The notes under the pieces are model-generated. The model made no database searches, had not been told where the DNA came from, and saw only the letters and a list, made by a program, of their open reading frames with translations. Positions 15,759 through 23,316 of a stretch of DNA of 64,000 bases are shown one piece after another. Each line of letters begins with the position of its first letter. Position 1 is the stretch's first letter. Source of the DNA: Pseudomonas sp. MM213 (lineage in GTDB: Bacteria > Pseudomonadota > Gammaproteobacteria > Pseudomonadales > Pseudomonadaceae); NCBI RefSeq assembly GCF_020423045.1, contig NZ_CP081943.1:2728001-2792000 (forward strand). Reading direction: 5' to 3'. Position numbers and translations under genes: made by a program.

Positions 15759-17081
15759 TTAGACCGTTTGCAACGGCATCGTCAGCTCGACCCGCAAGCC
15801 ATCCGGCCGGCTGTCGAAATGCAGCGTGCAGCCACAACGCTGAACAATCGCCTGGACAATCGCCAACCCCAGACCGCAGCCGGTGCTCTGTCCGTTGCGC
15901 CAGAAGCGTTGGGTCAGGTGTTGCATATCGTCCTCGGCAATGCCCGGTCCATGATCGCGCACGACAAACTGCACGCGGTTGCCGGTGGTTACCAGGCTCA
16001 GTTCTACCGCACCGTCGTTCGGGGTATGGCGCAGCGCGTTGTCCAGCAGGTTGCGCAACGCCGCGATCGACAGCACCGCCGGCATTTGCACCGGCGCATG
16101 GGAGAGCTTCGGCGGCAGCTTGAATTGGATCCGCTGACGATCACCGCTGGCGGCATCCTGAATCGCCAGTTTCGCCACTTGCTCGGCGCTGCATTGCACA
16201 CCGTCGTCGAACGACAGACTGCCCTCGACCCGCGCCAGCAACAACAATTGCTCAAGCGTGCGGTGCAGACGGTCGGCGCCCTCTTCGGCCCGTGCCAGGG
16301 ACTGATCCCGTGCCGCGCCATCGGTCATGCGCGCCACTTGCAGGTGGGTTTTGATGGCCGTCAGCGGGCTGCGCAGTTCGTGGGCCGCGTCGCCGGTCAG
16401 ACGGCGTTCGCGCTCGATGGTCTTGCCGATGCGCTGGAACAGCTGGTTCTGAGTGTCCAACAACGGTTGCAACTCACTGGGCAGCGGCTGAATCTGCAAG
16501 GGTTCCAGCGAGTCGGCACTGCGACGCATCAAGGCATCGCGCATGCGGTTCAGCGGCGCCAGGCCCTGGCCGATCCCCAGCCACAGCAGGCACAGGCAAC
16601 CGAGCAACGCCACGCCCACCGGCACCGACGCGGCCAGCAGGATCGACATGTTGAGCGCTTCACGTTCGATCTGCCGATCCGCCGTGGTGATGCGCAGATC
16701 GCCACGGGCCAGGGTGAAACTGCGCCACGGCGCGCCGTCGATCATCTGATCGTGGAAGCCCATTTTTTCGGCTTGCAGTGTTTGTTGTGGATCGGTGTGG
16801 CTGCGGGCGAGGATTTCGCCGCGCAGCGAGCTGACCTGACACGCCATCCCGCCCGGAATATTCAGTTGTTCCGCACTGAAATGGGTGCCCTCGCCCTTGG
16901 TCGGCAACGGCGGCAGTTGCTCCATCAGGCCGGCGACCATGCGCGCCGATGCCACCAATCGCTGGTCGAGAGAAAACATCATCTGGTTGCGCAGGTCGCT
17001 GAGCATCCAGGCCGCTGCCAGGGCCCAGATCAGCGCAAATGCGGCGCCGAGCGTCAGGCTCAGGCGCAAACGCAGGCTCAT
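15759..17081 (-). CDS. dsbS: Sensor histidine kinase, DsbS-like (QseC/PmrB type)
   Basis: Inner-membrane sensor kinase of about 440 aa. Two membrane segments (about residues 10-30 and 142-168) flank a periplasmic domain of roughly 110 residues. The HisKA motif GDAAHELRSPLTAIKTHL carries the phosphorylated His, and the ATPase boxes are LLDNALRHTP, DHGPGI and GCGLGLAIV. Gene position beside a dsbD-tlpA-dsbG operon matches PA2480 of P. aeruginosa, described as the copper-responsive DsbS. The start overlaps the stop of the response-regulator gene, so they form one operon. The copper role is carried over from that homolog by synteny. Confidence 0.88.
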   Translation of the reverse strand: MSLRLRLSLTLGAAFALIWALAAAWMLSDLRNQMMFSLDQRLVASARMVAGLMEQLPPLPTKGEGTHFSAEQLNIPGGMACQVSSLRGEILARSHTDPQQTLQAEKMGFHDQMIDGAPWRSFTLARGDLRITTADRQIEREALNMSILLAASVPVGVALLGCLCLLWLGIGQGLAPLNRMRDALMRRSADSLEPLQIQPLPSELQPLLDTQNQLFQRIGKTIERERRLTGDAAHELRSPLTAIKTHLQVARMTDGAARDQSLARAEEGADRLHRTLEQLLLLARVEGSLSFDDGVQCSAEQVAKLAIQDAASGDRQRIQFKLPPKLSHAPVQMPAVLSIAALRNLLDNALRHTPNDGAVELSLVTTGNRVQFVVRDHGPGIAEDDMQHLTQRFWRNGQSTGCGLGLAIVQAIVQRCGCTLHFDSRPDGLRVELTMPLQTV

Positions 17082-17764
17082 CACTTTTTCACTTCCTCTC
17101 CATCATCGGCCGGCCCCAGGCGGTAGCCCAGGCCGCGCACGGTCTCGACAATGCCATTACCCAGTTTGCGCCGCAGGTGATGGATATGCACGTTGAGGGC
17201 GTTGCTTTCCAGTTCGTCGTTGAACCCATAGACGCTGTCTTTCAACTGCTCGGTGGACAGCACCCGGCCACGGTTGTGCAGCAAGGCTTGCAACAGTGAC
17301 TGTTCGCGACGGGAAAGGTCCACCGGCTGACCGCCAAGCATGGTTTCGCGGCTGCTCGGGTCGTACGTCAAGCGGCCGTGTTCGATCAGGTTGACGCTGC
17401 GCCCCGCCACCCGTCGCAACAACGTGTGCAGGCGTGCGGCGAGTTCACGCAGGTCGAACGGCTTGAGCAGGTAATCGTCGGCCCCCGCTTGCAGGCCGTC
17501 GACGCGGTCGGTCACCGAATCCCGGGCGGTGAGGATCAGCACCGGAATCTCCAGGCCATGATGGCGCAACTGCTGCAATAGCTTGAGCCCGTCTTCATCC
17601 GGCAGACCGAGGTCGAGCACCATCACGTCGAACTCGGCGACCTTGAGCATGGCCCGGGCCTTCGAGGCAGTGTTGACGTGCTCCACCGTCAGGCCCTGGG
17701 CAGTGAGGCCGGCGACAATGCCGCTGGCGATCAGCTCATCGTCTTCGCAAACCAGTACGTGCAT
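17081..17764 (-). CDS. dsbR: OmpR-family response regulator, DsbR-like
   Basis: Response regulator of 227 aa. The receiver domain (residues 1-115) has the acidic pair at CEDDE, phospho-acceptor D51 in VLDLGLPDEDG, and the switch lysine in YLLKPFDL. The C-terminal winged-helix effector covers residues 130-222 (SRREQSLLQALLHNRGRVLS). The ATG at 17764 was preferred to one 30 bases upstream because it gives the canonical MHVLVCEDDE start. It is divergent from the dsb operon, with a hemopexin-like gene in between. An 11-bp-period direct repeat ahead of dsbD is its probable target. Confidence 0.92.
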   Translation of the reverse strand: MHVLVCEDDELIASGIVAGLTAQGLTVEHVNTASKARAMLKVAEFDVMVLDLGLPDEDGLKLLQQLRHHGLEIPVLILTARDSVTDRVDGLQAGADDYLLKPFDLRELAARLHTLLRRVAGRSVNLIEHGRLTYDPSSRETMLGGQPVDLSRREQSLLQALLHNRGRVLSTEQLKDSVYGFNDELESNALNVHIHHLRRKLGNGIVETVRGLGYRLGPADDGEEVKK

Positions 17765-17794
17765 GGGTGCTCCAGGAGAAAAAACGCGAGTCAA

Positions 17795-18059
17795 TCAGGT
17801 GAGGATTAAGGCGCAATTATGGCAACTGTCGTGGCCGACGAACAGCGCAGCTTCCTGTCATCCTAATTAAGCCAGCCTGTCAGACCAACTTAGTTTCATG
17901 GCGAAACAATCAACTCTAAAATTCTTATTATAAAAAATACTTACCACGACAAGCTTACCCCCACAGCAAAACATGCAATACAACAATCAACCACACAAAC
18001 CCAAGAAGACTTTATCAAACTGAAAGAATAGTCTTCACCCTGCTGAAAGGAGTCAGCCC
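17795..18059. other. AT-rich intergenic region before the hemopexin-like gene
   Basis: This stretch of about 265 bases is much richer in A and T than its surroundings, notably around 17915-18030 with runs such as TTCTTATTATAAAAAATACT. It must hold the promoters of the response-regulator gene (leftward) and probably of the hemopexin-like gene. I see no further gene in it. Confidence 0.5.
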
Positions 18060-18752
18060 ATGCCAAATTTCAACAACTTCGTCGCCATAGATTGGCGCTC
18101 TGGCAAAGACCGTATTTACTTCTTCTTCAAAGACACGAACACATACACTCGATTTGATCTGGGTGATCATCGAGTCCCTGACGACTTCCCCAGAGAAACC
18201 ACGCAATCCTCATGGCCCGGTTTTCACCAAAACGCCGAACATTTGCGGTTCGGCTTCACCACCACAGACCTGGACAACAGCGACGGATCTGACGACTTCG
18301 CCTGGTTGTTTTATTACCACGGCGAGATCCCGATGGTTTGTAAATACGACCAGGATCAAGATAAGGCAGTGAAGTACTATCGCGTTGAAAGTTCGATATG
18401 GGCACCCATACTCCCTTACTTCGACCGCATCGTAGCGGGGACCTGGTGGCAACTTGGGGGCAAAAAATTTCTGTTTCGATTCCTCCTCAATGACGGATAC
18501 TACCTCTCTTTTGACTATCTAAAAAACCGACTGATCCACGAAGAAATCACCGCCACCTCAATGCCAGGATTAGAACGATTCAAACACCGAATCATTACAG
18601 CTGCACAAAACGATAGAACGTTTGCCGACAGCCACTACTACATCTTCCTGAATAGAGGCCAATTTCTCATCTACAACGTCCAGCAAAACCGACTGCAATC
18701 CGGTCCACACGGGATGAATGACGAGGCTTGGCCAGGTCTGTTCCGAGACTGA
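18060..18752 (+). CDS. Hemopexin-like four-bladed propeller protein
   Basis: Protein of 230 aa without a signal peptide, beginning after a GAAAGGAG ribosome site. I read four repeats of the hemopexin pattern. Repeat 1 has AIDWRSGKDRIYFFFKD...YTRFDL followed by WPGF. Repeat 2 begins near DDFAWLFYYHG and has the Y-Y-R-V ending. Repeat 3 has FLFRFLLNDGYYLSFDYL then MPGL. Repeat 4 has HYYIFLNRGQFLIYNV then WPGL at the C-terminus. The fold is known from animal hemopexin, plant albumin-2 and photopexins of Photorhabdus, and can bind heme or sugars. AT-richer codon use than its neighbours suggests horizontal acquisition. The ligand is unknown. Confidence 0.72.
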   Translation: MPNFNNFVAIDWRSGKDRIYFFFKDTNTYTRFDLGDHRVPDDFPRETTQSSWPGFHQNAEHLRFGFTTTDLDNSDGSDDFAWLFYYHGEIPMVCKYDQDQDKAVKYYRVESSIWAPILPYFDRIVAGTWWQLGGKKFLFRFLLNDGYYLSFDYLKNRLIHEEITATSMPGLERFKHRIITAAQNDRTFADSHYYIFLNRGQFLIYNVQQNRLQSGPHGMNDEAWPGLFRD

Positions 18753-18769
18753 GTCCACATTGGGGCAGC

Positions 18770-18788
18770 GGTTAATCATCGGTTAATC
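18770..18788 (+). promoter_or_regulatory. Tandem operator candidate upstream of dsbD
   Basis: GGTTAATC is repeated directly with an 11-base period (GGTTAATC-atc-GGTTAATC). Such a one-turn repeat is the usual site for an OmpR-family dimer. It lies about 50 bases before the dsbD start. Confidence 0.55.
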
Positions 18789-18836
18789 GCCGCCCCACAT
18801 TGTGCACCTCACTTGCACAGGGACAAGGCTTACCCA

Positions 18837-20573
18837 ATGCGTCGATTGTTTTTGTTTTTTGCACTCTTGATCTCGGGTCTGGCCCAGGCAGGGACCAATC
18901 CGTTCGAAACCAAACCTGAATTCCTGCCAGTGGAAAAAGCGTTCGTCTTCACGTCCGAGCGCCTTGAGTCGGGTGAAACGCAACTCTATTGGCAGATCAC
19001 CGACGGTTATTACCTTTATCAGAAACGCCTTAAGTTCGATGGGTTGCCCGCTGAGCTGCACCCTGTGTTACCTGAAGGCGAGTCTCACAGTGATGAATTC
19101 TTCGGTGAACAGCCGGTTTATCGCCAGGGCCTGGAGCTGAAGATCCCGGCGGGCGCGACCGGCCAGATCAAGGTCGGCTTCCAGGGCTGCGCCGATGCCG
19201 GATTGTGTTATCCGCCGCAAACCCAGGTCGTGGACCTGGGCGGCAGTGTTGTCGCTTCGGCGGCCAATGAAGCGCCGGATCAAGCCCTGGCCAGCAGCCT
19301 GCAACAACGGGCGCTGGGCTGGAGCTTGTTGGTGTTCTTCGGTTTGGGCCTGCTGCTGGCCTTCACCCCTTGCTCGTTGCCGATGCTGCCGATTCTGGCC
19401 GGAATGATCGTCGGCAGTGGCGCGACGCCCAAACGCGGATTTGCCTTGGCCACCAGCTATGTCGTGAGCATGGCGCTGGTGTACGCGGCGATGGGCGTTC
19501 TGGCGGCGTTGCTCGGTGCGAATTTGCAGGCACTGCTGCAAAACCCTTGGTTGCTGGGCAGTTTCGCCGCCGTGTTTGTGCTGCTGGCGTTGCCGATGTT
19601 CGGCTTCTTCGAGCTGCAACTGCCGGTCGCCGTGCGCGATCGGCTGGAAAACGTCTCGCGCAATCAGCGCGGTGGCAGCCTGATCGGCGCGGGTGTGCTG
19701 GGCGCGCTGTCCGGCCTGCTGGTCGGTCCGTGCATGACCGCCCCGCTGGCCGGCGCCCTGCTCTACATCGCGCAAAGCGGCAATGCGCTGCACGGCGGGT
19801 TGATTCTGTTTGCCATGGGCATCGGCATCGGTGTGCCGCTGTTGTTGCTGGTGACCGTCGGCAACCGCTTCCTGCCCAAACCCGGGGCGTGGATGAACCT
19901 GCTCAAAGGCGTGTTCGGCTTCCTGTTCCTCGCCACTGCTTTGTTGATGTTGCGGCCGGTACTGGATGAGTCGCTGTGGATCGGTCTGTGCGGTGCGTTG
20001 TTGCTGATTGCCGCCTACAGCGCCTGGAAGCAGTCGCAAGGTTTCGGGCGGGTCGCGCATCTGTTCGGTGCCAGCTCATTGCTGCTCGGCCTGTGGGGCA
20101 GTCTGTTGATGATCGGTGCGGCGGGCGGCGGTGATGACCTGTTGAAACCGCTGCAGGTCTATAGCGCCGCCAATGCGGGCAATGTCGCCCGCCCGGTCGG
20201 CCACGAGGCTTTCACCACAATCAAGGACCCGGCCGCTCTGCAACGGGAGCTCGATGCCGCACAAGCTCAGGGCCAATGGGTGCTGCTGGACTACTACGCC
20301 GACTGGTGTGTGTCGTGCAAGGTCATGGAAAAACAGGTGTTCGGCCAACCCCGCGTGCTCGACGCCTTGAGCGATGTGCGCTTGCTACGGCTGGACGTCA
20401 CCGCCGACAATGCCGCCAGCCGCGAACTGCTTGGCCGTTATAAAGTGCCGGGGCCACCGAGTTTTCTGTGGATCGGCGCCGATGGCATCGAACGTCGCAG
20501 CCAGCGCATCACCGGCGAGGTCGATGCCGACACCTTCCTGCAACGCTGGACCACCACCCGAGACGCCCGTTAA
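18837..20573 (+). CDS. dsbD: Thiol:disulfide interchange protein DsbD
   Basis: Membrane electron conduit of 578 aa that passes electrons from cytosolic thioredoxin to periplasmic thiol proteins. A signal peptide (MRRLFLFFALLISGLAQAG) precedes the periplasmic alpha domain (about 20-140, with the Cys pair GCADAGLCYPP). Eight membrane helices follow (about 165-440), with the Cys in FTPCSLPMLPIL and the LLVGPCMTAPLAG repeat. The C-terminal thioredoxin-like gamma domain carries YADWCVSCKVMEK. The ATG at 18837 supplies the signal peptide. It is the first gene of a three-gene operon and equals PA2478. Confidence 0.94.
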   Translation: MRRLFLFFALLISGLAQAGTNPFETKPEFLPVEKAFVFTSERLESGETQLYWQITDGYYLYQKRLKFDGLPAELHPVLPEGESHSDEFFGEQPVYRQGLELKIPAGATGQIKVGFQGCADAGLCYPPQTQVVDLGGSVVASAANEAPDQALASSLQQRALGWSLLVFFGLGLLLAFTPCSLPMLPILAGMIVGSGATPKRGFALATSYVVSMALVYAAMGVLAALLGANLQALLQNPWLLGSFAAVFVLLALPMFGFFELQLPVAVRDRLENVSRNQRGGSLIGAGVLGALSGLLVGPCMTAPLAGALLYIAQSGNALHGGLILFAMGIGIGVPLLLLVTVGNRFLPKPGAWMNLLKGVFGFLFLATALLMLRPVLDESLWIGLCGALLLIAAYSAWKQSQGFGRVAHLFGASSLLLGLWGSLLMIGAAGGGDDLLKPLQVYSAANAGNVARPVGHEAFTTIKDPAALQRELDAAQAQGQWVLLDYYADWCVSCKVMEKQVFGQPRVLDALSDVRLLRLDVTADNAASRELLGRYKVPGPPSFLWIGADGIERRSQRITGEVDADTFLQRWTTTRDAR

Positions 20574-21439
20574 TGCTGACTTTTACCCTCGGCACGTTTG
20601 CCATCGCGCTTAACCACCTGCTGCTGATCAGTGCCCTGGCGCTGGCGACGTTTGTCGGCTGGCGGGCGGCCAAGCGTGGCGGTGAAAATCCCGAGTCGGT
20701 GCTGTTCAGCCTGTTCCTGCTGGGCATGCTGGCGGCCCGAATCAGTTTCGTCGCGCTGTACTGGAAGCATTATCGCGACGATCCGTGGCAAGTCATCGAC
20801 CTGCGCGACGGTGGTTTTCTCGCCTGGCCGGGTGTGATCGCGCTGCTGCTGGCCGCCGTGTATCGAGGCTGGCGTCAACCGGGTTTACGTCGCCCACTGG
20901 GCTTTGGCGTGGCCAGTGGCCTGGCTTTCTGGCTGCTCGCGACATTCTCCCTGAGCATTTACGAACAAGGCACACGCCTGCCGGACATCACCCTGCGCAA
21001 TGCCGCCGGTGAAACGGTGCAACTGGCCGATTACAAGGGTGGGCCGCTGGTGATCAATCTCTGGGCCACCTGGTGCCCGCCGTGTCGCCGGGAAATGCCG
21101 GTGCTGGAAAACGCTCAGCAACACCGCCCGGACCTGACCTTCCTGTTCGTCAATCAGGCGGAAAGCATGCAAAGCGTCAGCACCTTTCTGGAAACCCAGG
21201 GCCTGAGCCTGTCCAACGTACTGTTCGACGGCAGCGGTCGATTGGGTCAGGCCGTCGGTTCGATGGCATTGCCGACTACGCTGTTCTATAGCCCTGACGG
21301 TCGCTTGCTGGGCAGTCATCTGGGTGAACTGTCGGACGCCAGCCTGGCCCGCGCCCTGGAAAACTTTGACACCCCGAATCCGGCCACACCGTCCACTTCT
21401 TCAAGGAAACTGCCATGCCCCGCCTCCGCCACCTGCTGA
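20573..21439 (+). CDS. TlpA/DsbE-like membrane thioredoxin
   Basis: Protein of 288 aa. The N-terminal half has about four hydrophobic helices (residues 1-130) resembling a small prolipoprotein-diacylglyceryl-transferase-like membrane module. The C-terminal half is a periplasmic TlpA-type thioredoxin domain with the redox motif WATWCPPCRREM near residue 170 and a cis-Pro loop ALPTTLFY. Its start overlaps the dsbD stop (TAATG) and its end overlaps dsbG by 25 bases. By order it matches PA2477. DsbD probably keeps it reduced, and it may pass electrons to copper- or cytochrome-linked thiols. Confidence 0.88.
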   Translation: MLTFTLGTFAIALNHLLLISALALATFVGWRAAKRGGENPESVLFSLFLLGMLAARISFVALYWKHYRDDPWQVIDLRDGGFLAWPGVIALLLAAVYRGWRQPGLRRPLGFGVASGLAFWLLATFSLSIYEQGTRLPDITLRNAAGETVQLADYKGGPLVINLWATWCPPCRREMPVLENAQQHRPDLTFLFVNQAESMQSVSTFLETQGLSLSNVLFDGSGRLGQAVGSMALPTTLFYSPDGRLLGSHLGELSDASLARALENFDTPNPATPSTSSRKLPCPASATC

Positions 21440-22185
21440 CGCTGACCTTGGGCGCCGCCCTGCTGCACCTGCCGTCGGTACAGGCTGCCGAAGAATTGCC
21501 CGAAGCGATCAAGAAGATCGAAGCCAAGGGCGCGAAAATCGTCGGCCAGTTCGATGCGCCCGATGGTTTGCGCGGTTATGCCGCGCAGTACCAGAACCGT
21601 GGCATGGCGCTGTACCTGACGCCGGATGGCAAACATGTGTTGCTGGGCAATTTGTATGACGCCGACGGCAAAGACCTGAGCAGCGCGCCATTGCAGAAAC
21701 TGGTGTACGCGCCGATGGCCAAGGAAATCTGGGGCAAGATGGAAGCGAGCAACTGGATCGGTGACGGCAACAAGGATGCGCCGCGCGTGGTGTACCTGTT
21801 CAGCGATCCGAACTGCCCTTACTGCAACGTGTTCTGGGAACAGGCGCGGCCGTGGGTGAAAGCCGGCAAGGTGCAGTTGCGGCACATCATGGTCGGGATC
21901 ATTCGTGAAGACAGTCCGGGCAAATCTGCGGCATTGCTGGCCGCCAAGGATCCGCAAAAAGCCCTGCAAGACCACGAAGGGGCTGGCAAGGCCAGTACGC
22001 TCAAGGCGCTGAAAGAAGTACCGCCGGCGATTCAGGCGAAACTGGCGGCGAACATGCAGTTGATGGAAGACCTGGAATTGCAGGCCACGCCGGCGATTTT
22101 CTACATGGACGACAAGGGCGAGCTGCAACAGCAGCAAGGCGCGCCGTCGCCGGACAAGCTGGTGAAGATTCTCGGGCCGAAATAG
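21415..22185 (+). CDS. dsbG: Disulfide isomerase DsbG
   Basis: Periplasmic protein of 256 aa. A signal peptide ends near VQAA (residue 24), then an N-terminal dimerisation domain and a DsbA-fold catalytic domain with the CPYC active site in FSDPNCPYCNVFWEQ near residue 135. The cis-Pro loop is LQATPAIF. It protects or repairs exposed thiols, using electrons from DsbD. It is the last gene of the operon and is followed by a REPIN. The equivalent is PA2476. The residues fit DsbG more closely than DsbC, but the two are related. Confidence 0.92.
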   Translation: MPRLRHLLTLTLGAALLHLPSVQAAEELPEAIKKIEAKGAKIVGQFDAPDGLRGYAAQYQNRGMALYLTPDGKHVLLGNLYDADGKDLSSAPLQKLVYAPMAKEIWGKMEASNWIGDGNKDAPRVVYLFSDPNCPYCNVFWEQARPWVKAGKVQLRHIMVGIIREDSPGKSAALLAAKDPQKALQDHEGAGKASTLKALKEVPPAIQAKLAANMQLMEDLELQATPAIFYMDDKGELQQQQGAPSPDKLVKILGPK

Positions 22186-22211
22186 TTTCTTTCAGAGGTT
22201 TAGTGACCTCA

Positions 22212-22292
22212 CCGCCCCCATCGCGAGCAGGCTCGCTCCCACAGGAGGATTGCATTCCAATGTGGGAGCGAGCCTGCTCGCGATGGGGGCGG
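22212..22292. repeat. REPIN between dsbG and the alpha/beta hydrolase gene
   Basis: Inverted REP units of the GTGGGAGCGAGCCTGCTCGC variant with a loop of about 15 bases, placed between two convergent gene ends. Confidence 0.92.
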
Positions 22293-22301
22293 TACAACCG
22301 A

Positions 22302-23114
22302 CTAATTTCTCCGGGCTAGAAACTCCTGCAACACTTCGGTCACAAACCGCGGATTCTCCAGATTGGAGATATGCCCCGCCTCCGGCACCAGCACATACGG
22401 GCAACCGATCAACTCGGCCATTTCAATGGTTTCCGACGGTGGTCGCGGCTTGTCCTGATCACCACACACCACCAGCGTGGCCTCAGCCTCCAGCTCGCCC
22501 AGTCGCGGCAACACATCATCGCGCCCAAATGTGATCCGCCCCATCGGCACGATACTTTCGCGCAGACGCTCTGGCGGCAGCGCAGCCAGTTTTGCGCGGA
22601 AATCCTGATAAAGCGCCGACTGCGGGTCTATGCCCGGACGGAAGAAAATCGGCACGACGATGTCGAGCAGTTGCGGTGCAATCACGCCGCTGTCTTCGAT
22701 CTGTTTGAACAGCGAGAAATAGTATTGGCGAGTGGGTTCAGGTTCGACACCGACGTAGGTGTCCATCAGCACCAGGCCGTTGATACGCTGTGGAACCGAC
22801 AGCGCCAGGCGCACGCCCCACATGCCACCGACGGAAAGACCGACCAGCGTGACACGGTCGATGTGCAGATGATCGAGCAAGGCCAGCGCCTGACGTGCAA
22901 TGTCATCCAGCGATTGCGTGCCTTCGGGTAGCGAGCCTGACTCACCGTGGCCCCACAGGTCCAGGGCGATGACCCGGTATTGCTGCGACAGGGCGGCGAT
23001 CTGCGGCGCCCACATGGTTTGGTCCCAGAGGTAGCTGCCGGCGAGCAATACGGCAGGGCCGGTGCCTTGATCGATGTAGTGAAGGGGTTGTCCGTCAATC
23101 GTAACGAAGGGCAT
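22302..23114 (-). CDS. Alpha/beta-fold hydrolase downstream of pvdL
   Basis: Cytoplasmic hydrolase of 270 aa. The nucleophile elbow is GLSVGG near residue 93, the acid is in VVCGDQDKPRPP and the His in VPEAGHISNLE, a complete catalytic triad. It looks like an esterase, lactonase or chloroperoxidase-type enzyme, not the GrsT-type thioesterase PvdG that neighbours pvdL in P. aeruginosa. It lies on the same strand as pvdL but 202 bases away across a REPIN and without a PvdS box, so co-transcription with pvdL is doubtful. The substrate is unknown. The ATG at 23114 gives the typical short N-terminus (MPFVTIDGQPLHYID). Confidence 0.88.
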   Translation of the reverse strand: MPFVTIDGQPLHYIDQGTGPAVLLAGSYLWDQTMWAPQIAALSQQYRVIALDLWGHGESGSLPEGTQSLDDIARQALALLDHLHIDRVTLVGLSVGGMWGVRLALSVPQRINGLVLMDTYVGVEPEPTRQYYFSLFKQIEDSGVIAPQLLDIVVPIFFRPGIDPQSALYQDFRAKLAALPPERLRESIVPMGRITFGRDDVLPRLGELEAEATLVVCGDQDKPRPPSETIEMAELIGCPYVLVPEAGHISNLENPRFVTEVLQEFLARRN

Positions 23115-23199
23115 CAAACTGTCTCCTCTGCCAAAAAAGGGAGCGGGCAGACTGAGCCGCCAGCGATCCAGAGTCAACTTTGTGGTGGCTGAAATGACG

Positions 23200-23294
23200 C
23201 CTTCGCGGGCAAGCCTCGCTCCTACAGGATTTGTGTCGATTGCAATTATTATGAACGACACAAATCCTGTAGGAGCGAGGCTTGCCCGCGAAGG
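23200..23294. repeat. REPIN between pvdL and the hydrolase gene
   Basis: Inverted GTAGGAGCGAGGCTTGCCCG units, whose symmetry continues inward through ATTTGTGTCG. The loop is about 15 bases. Confidence 0.92.
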
Positions 23295-23316
23295 GGCCCT
23301 TACAGACGCTAGAGAA

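Noticed and set aside
15630..17126. A 498-codon plus-strand frame opposite the sensor kinase
   Set aside because: The opposite strand has full HisKA and ATPase motifs, and the plus frame begins inside a REPIN.
17804..17822. A second GATTAAGG/CAATTATG site as a regulator operator ahead of dsbR
   Set aside because: It matches the dsbD repeat only weakly and lacks the exact 11-base direct repeat.
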